Shown here: positions 8,986 through 18,850 of the stretch, one piece after another
Position numbering within the stretch: position 1 is the first letter of the stretch
How the letters are laid out: the number at the start of each line of letters is the position of its first letter
Origin: Cupriavidus campinensis
Lineage (GTDB): Bacteria; Pseudomonadota; Gammaproteobacteria; Burkholderiales; Burkholderiaceae
Length of the DNA stretch: 64,000 nt
NCBI RefSeq assembly: GCF_905397395.1
Contig: NZ_CAJPVH010000016.1
Location: 42,498-106,497, forward strand
Reading direction: 5' to 3'
Made by a program: the position numbers and the translations under genes
Notes under the pieces: generated by a model
The model's database searches: none
Told to the model about the DNA's origin: nothing
The model's input: only the letters and a program-made list of their open reading frames with translations

Positions 8986-11900
8986 CTAGCAGTCTCCCTT
9001 TTTTGCTTTATCGAAAATCAAAGCCGCTTTCGCTGAAAATATAGCCATTTGACATCCCTTAGGGCTTGGCGGCACGCCACGACTTAATTTTTTAGGATTG
9101 CCGACCATTGGACCACTCACGGCATCATAATCATGGGAAAGCGTACCGTTGCGACCACGTGTCACGACGTCGGCCCACTCCGCATCCGCCGAACTAAATA
9201 CCTTCACATTAAGACTCGCCAAATCTGAGTTCGGAACGACGAATTCGGTAATCGTCGGCTTAGCTTTTCGAAGCATCCAATCCTCAGCTTGTGCCCGCTC
9301 TGTCGTCACATAAAATCCCCCTTTGCCTGCGGGATTGAAGTCCAGCTTTCGACGCCCTTCAGACGGATCGATCGGTCCCTTGATGTTTCCTGCATGATAA
9401 AAAGTCGTCGTACTTTCATCAGCTGATAATCCCAGCGGATCAATATATTCCACTGGATTGGGCGCATACCCATACCCGTTCAGCCCTCCCCGAAGCCCAA
9501 TCGGATCCCGGCTCACAAACCGCCCGCTTACCGGATCATAGTACCGGTGCCGGTTGTAATGGAGCCCGGTTTCCTCGTCGTAATACTGGCCCTGGAAGCG
9601 CAGTGGGTTGGCAATGCCTGCCTTGCGCGCCGCTTCGGAGATGACCTCGCGCGCGGCGCCCCAGGCCTTGTACTGCGCAGACCATGCAATCTCGCCGGTC
9701 TCGTCGGTCAACTCCTGGGGTGTGCCGAGGTGGTCGCACTGGTACCACGCGATGGCGTCGAACGGCCGGGGGGCGATGTCCTCGGTCCACAGCGGATCCT
9801 CATCGATGTCGTAGTCGCCCGCGTAGTCGGGCTGGCGATGCAGGGCGATGGCGTCATGGCGCACAGCCTGGGCCAGCGGTATGAAGCTGCCGGGCTCGTA
9901 CAGATAGTGCGTGCTGCGGTCCGGCCGGCTTTCCCACGCCAGTTGGTCGCCGTCCCAGCCATAGAGCGTGACGCCCTGGGCGGAGGACGACTTGACGAGC
10001 CTACGCCCCAGCGCGTCGTAGATGTACTGCACTGACAGGTCCGCTTGGCGATAGCCGGCCAGCCGATTGAAAGCATCCCACGTGAAGGAGGCCGCCACGC
10101 CATGGTCCAGACGTCCGATGAGGTTGCCGCGTTCGTCCCATTGATATTGGGTGCCGGCGTATTGCCGGAGCAGGTTGTCCACCAGCCTCGGGCGGCCGGT
10201 CAGGCGACTATCGGTGGCCCGTCGTCCATGTGCCGGAGTAGCCTCATACAAGCGCGTATCGGGATCGTCGAGCAGGTTGCCGGCCGGGTCGAAGGCGAAC
10301 GTTTCGCTGCCCAGTGCGCTGTGCGCAGCGAGCAGCCGGCCCACTGGGTCATAGCGATATCGCAGCGTGCCGCGCCGCATGTCGCGGATACCCGATAGCT
10401 GCCCGACCGCGTCGTACTGGTACTGGCGGTGCAGCAAGCGATGGCCCGCCCGGGCGCCCTCGATGTGGGATAGCGTCTGTTCCACCAGGCGCCCCGCCGG
10501 ATCGTAGGCCTGCGCATGGGCGAGCCGGTTGCCCTGCGTGCGAAGCACCTCCCGGTGCAGGTCGTCGCGCTCCAGATGGACCAGTTCGCGGTCATCCAGC
10601 ATCACGCCGTGCACGTGCCCCGCGCCGTAAGTCAGCGCGGCCACGCGGTGTCCGTCCGGACGGATCGTGGCGATGCGCTGGTGCAGCGCGTCTAACTCGT
10701 GCCGCCAGACCGCCACCAGCGGCTGCTCCAGGCACCGGTAGTGCTGATGTTCGCGCACCACATTGCCCGCGGCGTCGTGGAACCATTGCAGGCGGCTGTC
10801 CGCGTTCTCGGCCAGGATCATGCGGCCGTCGCCGTCATAGGCGAACGTCTCGGCCTGGCTGTGCCTGACCTGGCCTTGTCGATCCAGCTGGCCCGCCTCG
10901 CGGCGGATCAGGCGACCGGCTGCATCGAAGGCGTAGGTGGTTTGCAGTTGCCCGGCATCGACGCTCCGTGCCAGCCTGCCCGTGGCCGGCTCATGGAAGT
11001 GGCGCGTGGTCCTGCCGTCGAAGCCGGTTTCCTCCAGCAAACGCCCCACTGGGTCGTAGTGGAACTCGGTCCTCGCGTCGTTCTCGTTGACGAGCGCAAT
11101 GAGCCGCCCGAGCTTGTCCCACTGGTAGCCGAGCGTGCGGCCCGCCGCATCGGTGCGCCCTGCTATCAGGCCGGCCTCGCTGTAGTGCCAGGTGGTACGC
11201 CGGTGCAGCGCATCGGTGTACGCCAGCAGCCGGCCTTCAGCGTCGCGCTCGAAGTATTCCGCGCGCCCATCGGGGTGGCTGACGCTGGCCAGTTGCCCGG
11301 CCTCGTACTGGTACTGGGTCGCCTCGCCTGCCGCATTCGTGAATGTCACCAGCTCGCCGCGTGCGCCGTACTGCCAGGTGCTGGTCTTGGCCGAGCAATC
11401 GGTGTAGCTGGCGAGCTGCCCCGAGGCGGTGTAGGCCAATTGCTTCCTCCCGCCCCGGGCGTCGAGGATCTCCACCAGCAGGCCTGCCTGGTTGTAGGCG
11501 TATTCGGTCTTGTGTCCGAGCGGATCCGTCTCCTCGATCAGGTTGCCCCGGTCGTCATGGCGGCGCTGCCACAGCCCGCCCTCGGCATCCCGGATGCCGA
11601 TGAGTTGGTCGCCGTCGTCCCAGGCGTAGTGCACCGCGCTGCCGTCCGGGCGCAGGTGCTCGAGCAGGTTGCCGCGCCCATCGTAGGCGAACCTGTCCAC
11701 GGCACCGTCCGTACGCACATGCCGCACAACATTCTTGGCGTCGTCGCGGAAGAACCATTCGGATCGTCCGTCGGGATGCCGGATCCGATAGGTGTAGCCG
11801 AGGATGTCGTAGTAATGCGAGGTTTCGTGGCCGAGCGCGTCGGTCACGCAGGTCACGCGGATGTCGGGGTCCCACGCCAGGCGGATGTCGAAACTGCCGT

Positions 11901-13713
11901 CATCGGCCCATTCGCGCACCGCCCGGGCATTGGGGCCGTCGCCGTGCCACTGCAGGTTCGTGCCGCGTCCGGTGCGGTCCGTGTAGCGCGTGAGCAGGTG
12001 ATGCCGGTAGGTGTAGTCCCAGTGGGCGGCGTTCTCGTCCTGCGCCATCACGAGATCGCCCGCGCCGTCGTAGGTATAGCGCGAGAGCTGCCGCACAAGC
12101 TGGCCGTCGGCGATCTGCCACAGTTCGGCAATGCGCCCGGCCGCGTCGGGGCGGACGCCGATGTGGGCCATCGTCGCCGTACCTTGATAGGCGATCACAT
12201 CCGACAGCACGGTGTCGCCGTGAACGCGATGGTCATAGTGCAGCGCCACGCCCGCGCCGCTGCGCAGCTTGATGCCGGTCAGGCGGAAACGCTGCCCGTG
12301 GCGGCGGTAGGTCTCCTCAGCTTCGAAACCCCGGGCGAGCGTCAGCGCGTTCTCCGACACCCGCACAAGCGTGATGTTCTCGATCGGATCGTGGTGGAAC
12401 TTGCCAATCTCGGGGAGCGGATATGCATGGCTGCGGCCATCGCCGGCGTGATACACCACGCCCTTGGACACCTGATCGAAGCGGGTGGTGTACGGGGTGA
12501 TCCAGCGCGCGCCGCATGGGTTCAATACACCGGTGTCGTAGGCGGCGAGGCTCGAGCGGTAGGTACGCGTCCAGGCAAGCGGCAACTGTCCCGGCAGGAT
12601 GAAATCGGTGTGCGACAGCGTCTCGTCGCCGGTGGCGAAGCTGATGCTGCGCCGGCTGCCGGAGGGTGCCGGGCAGTTTCGGCAGCCGGGGCTGCCCCGT
12701 GCTGGCGCCTGACGGCCGATGGCGCCCAGTTCGCCATCCTGCGCGCGTTGCCGTGCCTCGCTGGTGTACTTCGGATGGACATTGGCGCTCTGGCCGGCGC
12801 GCCGCTTCTGGCGCCATCGCGCCACCGCCTGGCTGAGTATCGCCAGCAGCCAGCCGAGGCTGTGCGTGGCTTGCGGGTCGGCCAACTTCGCCAGTTGCGC
12901 CCGCAGTGTCGGGCCCATCTCGCGCAGGGCGCCCGCGCTGGCGGCCACCTGCTGCCGCATCTTCTCGGGCATCGCGAGCCGCACCGCCGTGTTGGCCACC
13001 GCCTTGCCCGACGCCTTGTGGGCATCCCACACCGCACCAAAGATATTGCCGATGGCCGCCCGGGGATCGTTCAGCAACTGCTCCGCCGCAACGCCGGCTT
13101 GCGTGCGGGCCGACCGCGCGTTGCCGGCGGCGTCGAGCCGGCCCAGCGCGACGGCTTCCATCCCGCCGGCAATCTCGCCCAGCAGCCTCTCGCCCAGGGC
13201 GCCGGCATCTTCCAGGATGCTGCCCAGCTTCGCCTGCGCCTGCTGCACAAAATCGTCAAGCTCGCCGATGATGGTGGCGTTCAAATGCCCGACCAGCACC
13301 TCGATCAACCCATCTCCGAGAGCAGCCGTGGCGGCGTGGCGCAGTTCCTGACGAACCAGCGCGAGCGTGGGCCGCAGGCTCATGCGTGCCGCTGCCATGC
13401 CCGGTGGCAACGGCAGGACGCCGATCAGGTTAATCCCCAGGCTGGCCCAGTCGAACACATCGCGCGAGCGGCTGCGCATCAGCGCGAAGATGTCGTTGAG
13501 CGCATCGACCAGTGCCATGATGTTGCCCACCACGGGCAAGCCGCCGGCCACGGCCTGGATGCGCGCCAGCGTCACCAGCCCGCCACTGGCCTGCCGCAGC
13601 CACGCATCGACCTGCGCGGCACCCCGGCCCACATCCTCCACGGCGATGGTATTGAGCGGGGCCACTACTGTCTCGGGCGGGCGCGGAGCAGGTGAAGGCG
13701 TCGGTTGGGACAT
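8986..13713 (-). CDS. Rhs polymorphic toxin with DUF3990-like C-terminal tip
   Basis: This is a type VI-associated Rhs effector of about 1575 residues. Residues 1 to about 330 are an N-terminal helical region with hydrophobic stretches (AGGLPVVGNIMALVDALNDI and LGINLIGVLPLPPGMAAA). A DUF6531-like segment follows (SFATGDETLSHTDFILPGQL), then many YD/Rhs repeats, and the core signature YDPVSGRFVSRDPIGLRGGL ending DPLGL. The last 146 residues (coded by 8989-9426) are the variable toxin. FYHAG, GKGGFYVTT, QAEDW and HDYDAVSGPMVGN resemble DUF3990/ADP-ribosyltransferase-like proteins, a moderate-confidence assignment. I place the start at the ATG 13713; an in-frame TTG at 13761 would overlap the vgrG stop by 11 bases. 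Neither has a good Shine-Dalgarno. No PAAR motif was seen. Confidence 0.93.
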   Translation of the reverse strand: MSQPTPSPAPRPPETVVAPLNTIAVEDVGRGAAQVDAWLRQASGGLVTLARIQAVAGGLPVVGNIMALVDALNDIFALMRSRSRDVFDWASLGINLIGVLPLPPGMAAARMSLRPTLALVRQELRHAATAALGDGLIEVLVGHLNATIIGELDDFVQQAQAKLGSILEDAGALGERLLGEIAGGMEAVALGRLDAAGNARSARTQAGVAAEQLLNDPRAAIGNIFGAVWDAHKASGKAVANTAVRLAMPEKMRQQVAASAGALREMGPTLRAQLAKLADPQATHSLGWLLAILSQAVARWRQKRRAGQSANVHPKYTSEARQRAQDGELGAIGRQAPARGSPGCRNCPAPSGSRRSISFATGDETLSHTDFILPGQLPLAWTRTYRSSLAAYDTGVLNPCGARWITPYTTRFDQVSKGVVYHAGDGRSHAYPLPEIGKFHHDPIENITLVRVSENALTLARGFEAEETYRRHGQRFRLTGIKLRSGAGVALHYDHRVHGDTVLSDVIAYQGTATMAHIGVRPDAAGRIAELWQIADGQLVRQLSRYTYDGAGDLVMAQDENAAHWDYTYRHHLLTRYTDRTGRGTNLQWHGDGPNARAVREWADDGSFDIRLAWDPDIRVTCVTDALGHETSHYYDILGYTYRIRHPDGRSEWFFRDDAKNVVRHVRTDGAVDRFAYDGRGNLLEHLRPDGSAVHYAWDDGDQLIGIRDAEGGLWQRRHDDRGNLIEETDPLGHKTEYAYNQAGLLVEILDARGGRKQLAYTASGQLASYTDCSAKTSTWQYGARGELVTFTNAAGEATQYQYEAGQLASVSHPDGRAEYFERDAEGRLLAYTDALHRRTTWHYSEAGLIAGRTDAAGRTLGYQWDKLGRLIALVNENDARTEFHYDPVGRLLEETGFDGRTTRHFHEPATGRLARSVDAGQLQTTYAFDAAGRLIRREAGQLDRQGQVRHSQAETFAYDGDGRMILAENADSRLQWFHDAAGNVVREHQHYRCLEQPLVAVWRHELDALHQRIATIRPDGHRVAALTYGAGHVHGVMLDDRELVHLERDDLHREVLRTQGNRLAHAQAYDPAGRLVEQTLSHIEGARAGHRLLHRQYQYDAVGQLSGIRDMRRGTLRYRYDPVGRLLAAHSALGSETFAFDPAGNLLDDPDTRLYEATPAHGRRATDSRLTGRPRLVDNLLRQYAGTQYQWDERGNLIGRLDHGVAASFTWDAFNRLAGYRQADLSVQYIYDALGRRLVKSSSAQGVTLYGWDGDQLAWESRPDRSTHYLYEPGSFIPLAQAVRHDAIALHRQPDYAGDYDIDEDPLWTEDIAPRPFDAIAWYQCDHLGTPQELTDETGEIAWSAQYKAWGAAREVISEAARKAGIANPLRFQGQYYDEETGLHYNRHRYYDPVSGRFVSRDPIGLRGGLNGYGYAPNPVEYIDPLGLSADESTTTFYHAGNIKGPIDPSEGRRKLDFNPAGKGGFYVTTERAQAEDWMLRKAKPTITEFVVPNSDLASLNVKVFSSADAEWADVVTRGRNGTLSHDYDAVSGPMVGNPKKLSRGVPPSPKGCQMAIFSAKAALIFDKAKKGDC

Positions 13714-13750
13714 GGCTGGGCGTGATGGCGATGGAGGGTTTCGGCGGGAA

Positions 13751-16711
13751 TCAGGAGACAAATCCCGGCGTGGTCATCGAAGGCCGGGCGGGATGCGATA
13801 CGGCCTTGGCCAACGCCGGCACCGCCATCGACGTCGGCATCGCGATCGGCATCGCCTGGCCCAGCAGCGCCTGGGCGCCGGACAGGCCGAATGCCGCAAG
13901 CCCATCGGGAAGGCCCTTGACCGCCGTGGTGAGCTGTTGCGCGATCTGCAGTGCCTGGCTGGTCTCGCTGGCCCGGCTGGCGGCAGCGAGCACCTGCCCG
14001 GCGACAAACCCGGCGGCGCTGTCGGCCATCGCGCTGGCGCCCGCCTGCCCTGCCGCGCGCGGCGACCATGTCGGCTGGCCGACATGACTGGCCTCGACCC
14101 AGGTATCGGCGGGGTCCTTGCCAAAGCGCACCGTGGCAGGGCCCGGTGCAAGCCCGCCGACGGCCGCGAAGCCCTTGGCGTTCAAGCGGCCGGTCACGGC
14201 CTTGCCCAACGCGTCCTCCACGCGGAACTCCCCACCGATGCCGGTGCGGTTGGCGTAGTGGTTGAACAGTTCGAGATTGCCTTGCCCGGGCTTGCGCGGC
14301 GGCGGGAACGCCGCGGCACCGCGCTGTGCCGTGATCAGGGCATAGCTGGCGGTGCGAATGACATACGCGGCGCCGGTGCGATGCGTGATGCCGCCCGCGT
14401 CATAAGTGGTACTGCTGCCGCCGCCGCTGATGACGAGCTGCTGCCGGGCCGACAGCGTGATCCGGTCGGCGGTGGCCGTGATCCCGATCCGGGCCAGCAG
14501 GTTGATGCTGTCGCGCAGCGCGCGCAGGTCGATGTCGCCGCCGGCCGCCACCAGCCGCCACCCCATGCTCTGGATAAAGATCCGCACGCCCCGGCTCGCG
14601 CTGGCCAGCAGCCGCTTGCCCACGGCCAGGCTGGTATGCCCGCCGCTGGTGAGCGCCAGATGCTCGCCCGAAGCAAGATGCGTGGAGCGCGCCGTGGTGG
14701 CCTCGATGCCGGCCGGGCTGGCAAGCACAAGGTGCGGCGCGGCCAGTTCGGGAAAGCTGCCGGCATCCGCGTTGGCGACCCCTGTGCCGTGGATGTCGTC
14801 GTTCTGCTGCTGGATGGCGCTGGCCACTTCGGCCTGGTCGGCCGCGTCCTGCGCCGCGTGCTGCTGCGCCAGCGCGGCCAGCGTTTCCTGCTGTGCACGG
14901 GCCACCGCCAGCCGCTCCACGGTCTCGCCCAGGTCCTTGTGATGCGCGCTGGCGTTGGCACGTCGCTCGGTGGTCAGCAGCATGCCGTGGGCGCGCACTA
15001 CGCCCTGGCCGTCCGTGCGCAGCTCGAAACCCTCGCCCCGCTTGTCCTTGCGCCCGGCGCCGTGCAGCACGCGCGTCAAGAAGCCGAGGCCAAGCCATGA
15101 GGTCTGATGGTCGCTCTGCAACTGGGTCTGGATTTCTCCCTGGGTATCGTCCTGGACAAAGGCGTTGGCGCGCTCGCCATGCAATTCCTTGCTGACAAAG
15201 CCGGACAGCGCGTGCTGCGCCGGCAGGGGCCACTGCGGCATATTGAGGCGGTTCGGTACGCGGCCGGTGACGATGGGACAATCGGGATCGCCATTCAGGT
15301 GCTCGACCACCACCTCCTGGCCGATGCGCGGCACGTGCACCGCCCCGAAGCGATTGCCCTGCCACGCCGAAGACACCCGCACCCAGCATGAGCTGTTGGC
15401 GTTGCGCTGGCCGATCCGGTCCCAATGCATCTGGATACGGATGCGCCCATACGCGTCAGTCCACGTCTCCTCGCCCTCCGGCCCTACCACCGTGGCGGTC
15501 TGCGGGCCACTGGCGCGCGGCTTGGGCTGCGTCCGCTCGGGCCGGAACAGCACGTTCGTCGGCTGCGCCGTGAAGGCGACCTCGCAACGCCACTGCTGGC
15601 CGATGCCCGACGCTTCGGGCACATCCTCGATCTCCAGATCGGCGCCGAGGATCAGGTACTCGCGATTTGCCCTGTCCTGGACGAAATGGCTCAGCTTGAA
15701 CGTGCACCCTGGCACCATGGCGCGCACGTGGCCCCGTCCGCTCGCCCGGCTGCCGTGCTGGCGGAGGGCCTCCATCCGCAGCCCGGCGACATGGCCGCCT
15801 TCACGCCACGGGTCGTTGTCGGTGGCGGGCTGGCCATGATCGCCTGGATATTCATAGACCTCTGCCTCGGCATGCGCGGTGTCGAGTGGCGCCGCCGAGC
15901 GCACCGCGAGATCCGCGCCTGGCTTGACGAAATCGTAGTCGGAACTGGCCCATTGGCCGGACACGAGGCGGTCGTGCAGCACGAACGCGTGCAGGCATTC
16001 CTCGTCGATGCGGTCCGCGCTGCGCTGCCAGCGAATGGTGTGGTAGGCGGCGCTGCTGTACGGCGCGAACGCACTGTTGGCATCGGTCAGCACCAGCCGG
16101 TGCTTGCCGTCGCTGTGCGCGATGTGCCAGGAGATGCCCCATTCCTGGGTCAGGCGCTGGAAAAAATCGAAGTCGCTCTCGCCGTACTGCACCTGGTATT
16201 CACGGCTGGGATAGCGCGCCGCGTCGACGCGCCATTCCACGGGGAAGGCGTAGGCGCAGAGCAGCGCGTCGAGGATCTCGACCACGGTTTGTTGCTGAAA
16301 GACGCGGTAGTCCGTCGTCAGCGTGGCCAGCCAGAGCCACGGGCGCAGCGTCAGGCAGTAAGCGATCTGCCGACCCTGCGGGATCGGGCCGCGCACGCCG
16401 GTAATCAGCCCCGTGATCTCCCGCGTGCCCGCGCCGATGCGGCCAGATGGCCCGGCGCCGCTGCCGTCGAGTTCAATCGCAACCGTCAGTTCCTGGCCGC
16501 GCAGCGCGTGCGTGTCGAGGTTCGCCGCCGGGCCGGACGGCGCGTGCCGCGCGTCGGGGGTTTTCAGTTCCACTTCGTATTCGAACAGCTCGCACAGCCG
16601 CTCCGTGCCGGACAGCCGCGAAAACACCAGCGCCGGTGTACCCATCAGCGTGGGCAGACCGGCGCAGCGGACAGAGACGGTACGGGACGGCAGCGGCGAT
16701 GGCTCGCGCAT
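13751..16711 (-). CDS. vgrG: type VI secretion spike protein VgrG
   Basis: VgrG trimers form the T6SS puncturing tip and carry effectors such as Rhs proteins. The N-terminal gp27-like part has LSGTERLCELFEYEVELKTP and YPSREYQVQYGESDFDFFQR. The gp5/OB segment has WVRVSSAWQGNRFGAVHVPR and GQEVVVEHLNGDPDCPIVTG. A DUF2345 beta-helix region follows, then a transthyretin-like segment (GIGGEFRVEDALGKAVTGRL) and an Ala-rich tail of about 100 residues. I place the start at the ATG 16711. The frame stays open to 16819 with ATGs at 16807 and 16804 and a TTG at 16819, but none has a clear Shine-Dalgarno. The extra C-terminal regions probably load the downstream Rhs. No T6SS structural genes are nearby. 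Confidence 0.94.
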   Translation of the reverse strand: MREPSPLPSRTVSVRCAGLPTLMGTPALVFSRLSGTERLCELFEYEVELKTPDARHAPSGPAANLDTHALRGQELTVAIELDGSGAGPSGRIGAGTREITGLITGVRGPIPQGRQIAYCLTLRPWLWLATLTTDYRVFQQQTVVEILDALLCAYAFPVEWRVDAARYPSREYQVQYGESDFDFFQRLTQEWGISWHIAHSDGKHRLVLTDANSAFAPYSSAAYHTIRWQRSADRIDEECLHAFVLHDRLVSGQWASSDYDFVKPGADLAVRSAAPLDTAHAEAEVYEYPGDHGQPATDNDPWREGGHVAGLRMEALRQHGSRASGRGHVRAMVPGCTFKLSHFVQDRANREYLILGADLEIEDVPEASGIGQQWRCEVAFTAQPTNVLFRPERTQPKPRASGPQTATVVGPEGEETWTDAYGRIRIQMHWDRIGQRNANSSCWVRVSSAWQGNRFGAVHVPRIGQEVVVEHLNGDPDCPIVTGRVPNRLNMPQWPLPAQHALSGFVSKELHGERANAFVQDDTQGEIQTQLQSDHQTSWLGLGFLTRVLHGAGRKDKRGEGFELRTDGQGVVRAHGMLLTTERRANASAHHKDLGETVERLAVARAQQETLAALAQQHAAQDAADQAEVASAIQQQNDDIHGTGVANADAGSFPELAAPHLVLASPAGIEATTARSTHLASGEHLALTSGGHTSLAVGKRLLASASRGVRIFIQSMGWRLVAAGGDIDLRALRDSINLLARIGITATADRITLSARQQLVISGGGSSTTYDAGGITHRTGAAYVIRTASYALITAQRGAAAFPPPRKPGQGNLELFNHYANRTGIGGEFRVEDALGKAVTGRLNAKGFAAVGGLAPGPATVRFGKDPADTWVEASHVGQPTWSPRAAGQAGASAMADSAAGFVAGQVLAAASRASETSQALQIAQQLTTAVKGLPDGLAAFGLSGAQALLGQAMPIAMPTSMAVPALAKAVSHPARPSMTTPGFVS

Positions 16712-16979
16712 ATCGGAGCGGTCGATACAGGATGAAGGCTGGACGGCGGTATGCGCCGGCTTGCCGCACGGCGCAGCAAGCACAATGCGGCGAAAGGCCC
16801 GCATCATCGAATATGACAACTTCGAAAGTGCGCTTAGATATACTTCAATGAGATCTGCATGACTCGAGATGGCAGCCAGGAGCGTGCGGTGTTAAGGAAC
16901 CGGCGGCCCATGTTGCGGATCGTGCGCCGGGCTCTATACACTACAAGCGTCCCGGCCCCCCCTGAAGGTGATCGCCCCC

Positions 16980-18008
16980 ATGCTCGAGGCCCTGCGAAAT
17001 ACAACAAGCGCGCTGTTCGACCCCGATCGCCGATTCCGCCAGGCCCGCATCTTCCACGCCACGCGCGTGGCGCTGGCCCTGCTGGTGTCCATCGCGCTGA
17101 CCACCGGCATCAACGTGCCGCATGGCGAATGGGCGTCGATCACGGTGCTCGTGGTCATTGGCGGGCTCCAGCATCACGGCAATATCCGCCGCCGCGCCGC
17201 CGAGCGCGGGGTGGGCACGCTGATCGGCGCCTTCGTTGGCCTGTTCCTGATCCTCCAGGAAAGCTACTTCCGTATTCCGCTGCTGACCTACCTGCTGATC
17301 GCCGTGGCGTGCGGGTATGCGGCCTACCATGCGGTCGGCAAGGGGGGATATATCGCGCTGCTGGCCGGCATTACGGTGGTCATCACGGCCGGCCACGGCG
17401 ACCAGAACGTCTATGACGCGCTCTGGCGCACCGTCGATGTCATGATCGGCACGGCCATCGCGCTGGTCTTCTCGTTCGCGCTGCCGGCCTATGCGTCGTA
17501 TTCGTGGCGTTTCAAGCTCGCCGGGCTGCTACGCGCCTGCGCGGCCGTCCACGCCAAGATCGAACGGGGTTTTGCGGATGAGAGCGAGCGCCAGCAGGCC
17601 ATGATGAAGCTGGGCCCGCCGCTGGTGCAGCTGCGCAGCCTGATCCCCTCGGTGGCGAAGGAAACCGGCACGCCGCCGGCGGATCTGGAGGAAGTCCAGC
17701 ACTGCGCGCGGGTGTGCATCAGCGCGCTGGAGATGCTGGCGACGATTCCGCCCGAGAGCATGGATGCCTGCGGAGAGGAGCACTGCATCCGCGACCTGCT
17801 GCTGGAGATGGCCAGCGCGCTGGAAGCCGGCGACGAGACCATGGTCCGCCAGAACATCACCCTGCCAGCGCCGCACCCGGACGATCCGTCCATCGGCCAT
17901 AGTTCGTTTGCGTTCCTGACCCTGCAGCTGTCGGCCGAGCTGGGCCATCTGCGCGACCATCTGTCCCAGATGGCGGCGCAGCATCACTTTCCCTACGCCA
18001 CGCGCTGA
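16980..18008 (+). CDS. FUSC-family inner-membrane protein (aromatic acid exporter-like)
   Basis: The 342-residue protein has an N-terminal membrane domain of about six helices (residues 25-165, for example VALALLVSIALTTGINVP, TLIGAFVGLFLILQESYF and MIGTAIALVFSFALPAYA) and a C-terminal cytoplasmic helical half. This is the layout of FUSC/YccS-like and ArAE family exporters; the WASITVLVVIGG and RAAERGVGTLIGA segments fit that family. The substrate cannot be told. I chose the ATG at 16980, with AAGGTGA 6 bases before it, over an in-frame GTG at 16968 that lies within that element. It is convergent with the LysE gene, 6 bases apart, and divergent from vgrG. Confidence 0.85.
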   Translation: MLEALRNTTSALFDPDRRFRQARIFHATRVALALLVSIALTTGINVPHGEWASITVLVVIGGLQHHGNIRRRAAERGVGTLIGAFVGLFLILQESYFRIPLLTYLLIAVACGYAAYHAVGKGGYIALLAGITVVITAGHGDQNVYDALWRTVDVMIGTAIALVFSFALPAYASYSWRFKLAGLLRACAAVHAKIERGFADESERQQAMMKLGPPLVQLRSLIPSVAKETGTPPADLEEVQHCARVCISALEMLATIPPESMDACGEEHCIRDLLLEMASALEAGDETMVRQNITLPAPHPDDPSIGHSSFAFLTLQLSAELGHLRDHLSQMAAQHHFPYATR

Positions 18009-18014
18009 GCCGGG

Positions 18015-18647
18015 TTACTTCCGGTCCGTCAGCGCGATGCGCATGGCCAGCGCGCCGAGTACCGTTCCCATCACATAGCGCTGCGCGCGCAGCCATCGCT
18101 CGCTGCGCGACAGGAACGCGGTAATCCCGGACGCCCCCATCACCAGCAGGAAGTTCACCGCACCGCTGACGCCGATCTGCACCGCGCCCAGTTGCAGGCT
18201 CTGCCACAGCACGGAGCCCTGCTCGGGATGCAGGAACTGCGGGAAGAACGACAGGTAGAACATCGCCACCTTGGGATTCAGCAGATTGGTGACAAAGCCC
18301 ATGCTGAACAGCTTGCGCGGCGGATCGGCCGGCAGCACGCGGGCCTGGAACGGCGCCGCGCCGCCGGGGCGCACCGCCTGCCAGGCCAGCCAGAGCAGAT
18401 AGGCCGCGCCGGCCAGCCGGATGGCATCGAAGGCGAACGGCACCGCCATCAGTAGCGCGGTCAGCCCCAGCGCGGCGGCCATCAGGTGGACCACAAACCC
18501 GAGCAGCACGCCCGCCAGCGAGACCAGCCCAGCCGCCCGGCCCTGGCACAGCGCGCGGGACACGCAATAGATCATGTTGGGCCCCGGGGTCAGCACCAGG
18601 ACAAGGGCGGCCAGGGCAAAGAAGGCCAGGTCGTGCCAGTCGAGCAT
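18015..18647 (-). CDS. LysE/RhtB-family amino acid exporter
   Basis: The 210-residue membrane protein has about six hydrophobic segments and the family signature at the N-terminus: LTPGPNMIYCVSRALCQGR followed by GLVSLAGVLLGFVVHLMAAA. The FVTNLLNPKVAMFYLSFFPQ segment is also typical of LysE/RhtB translocators. It should export an amino acid or derivative from the cytoplasm; the substrate is not evident. The start ATG at 18647 is the only good candidate in the frame. Confidence 0.92.
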   Translation of the reverse strand: MLDWHDLAFFALAALVLVLTPGPNMIYCVSRALCQGRAAGLVSLAGVLLGFVVHLMAAALGLTALLMAVPFAFDAIRLAGAAYLLWLAWQAVRPGGAAPFQARVLPADPPRKLFSMGFVTNLLNPKVAMFYLSFFPQFLHPEQGSVLWQSLQLGAVQIGVSGAVNFLLVMGASGITAFLSRSERWLRAQRYVMGTVLGALAMRIALTDRK

Positions 18648-18850
18648 GTCGGATTTCCTTCAAAAAGGGCGACTTCGGGGGATCGGGCCATTATAGGAAC
18701 GGGTGCCCTCGTCGAGTGGATACAGATGCGCATGGCTTTCGGCCGCATCTGTACAGCACCGGCCGCCGTGTCGGACAAACTCGCCTTGCCGGGGCACCGC
18801 TGATGGGCCACATTGGGGCCACATTGGTCTGTGACGCCTCCTTGCCTCCC

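Noticed and set aside
10699..13695. Plus-strand frame of about 1000 codons inside rhs
   Set aside because: It lies antisense to the Rhs repeats and the YD repeat pattern explains its length; no recognisable domain.
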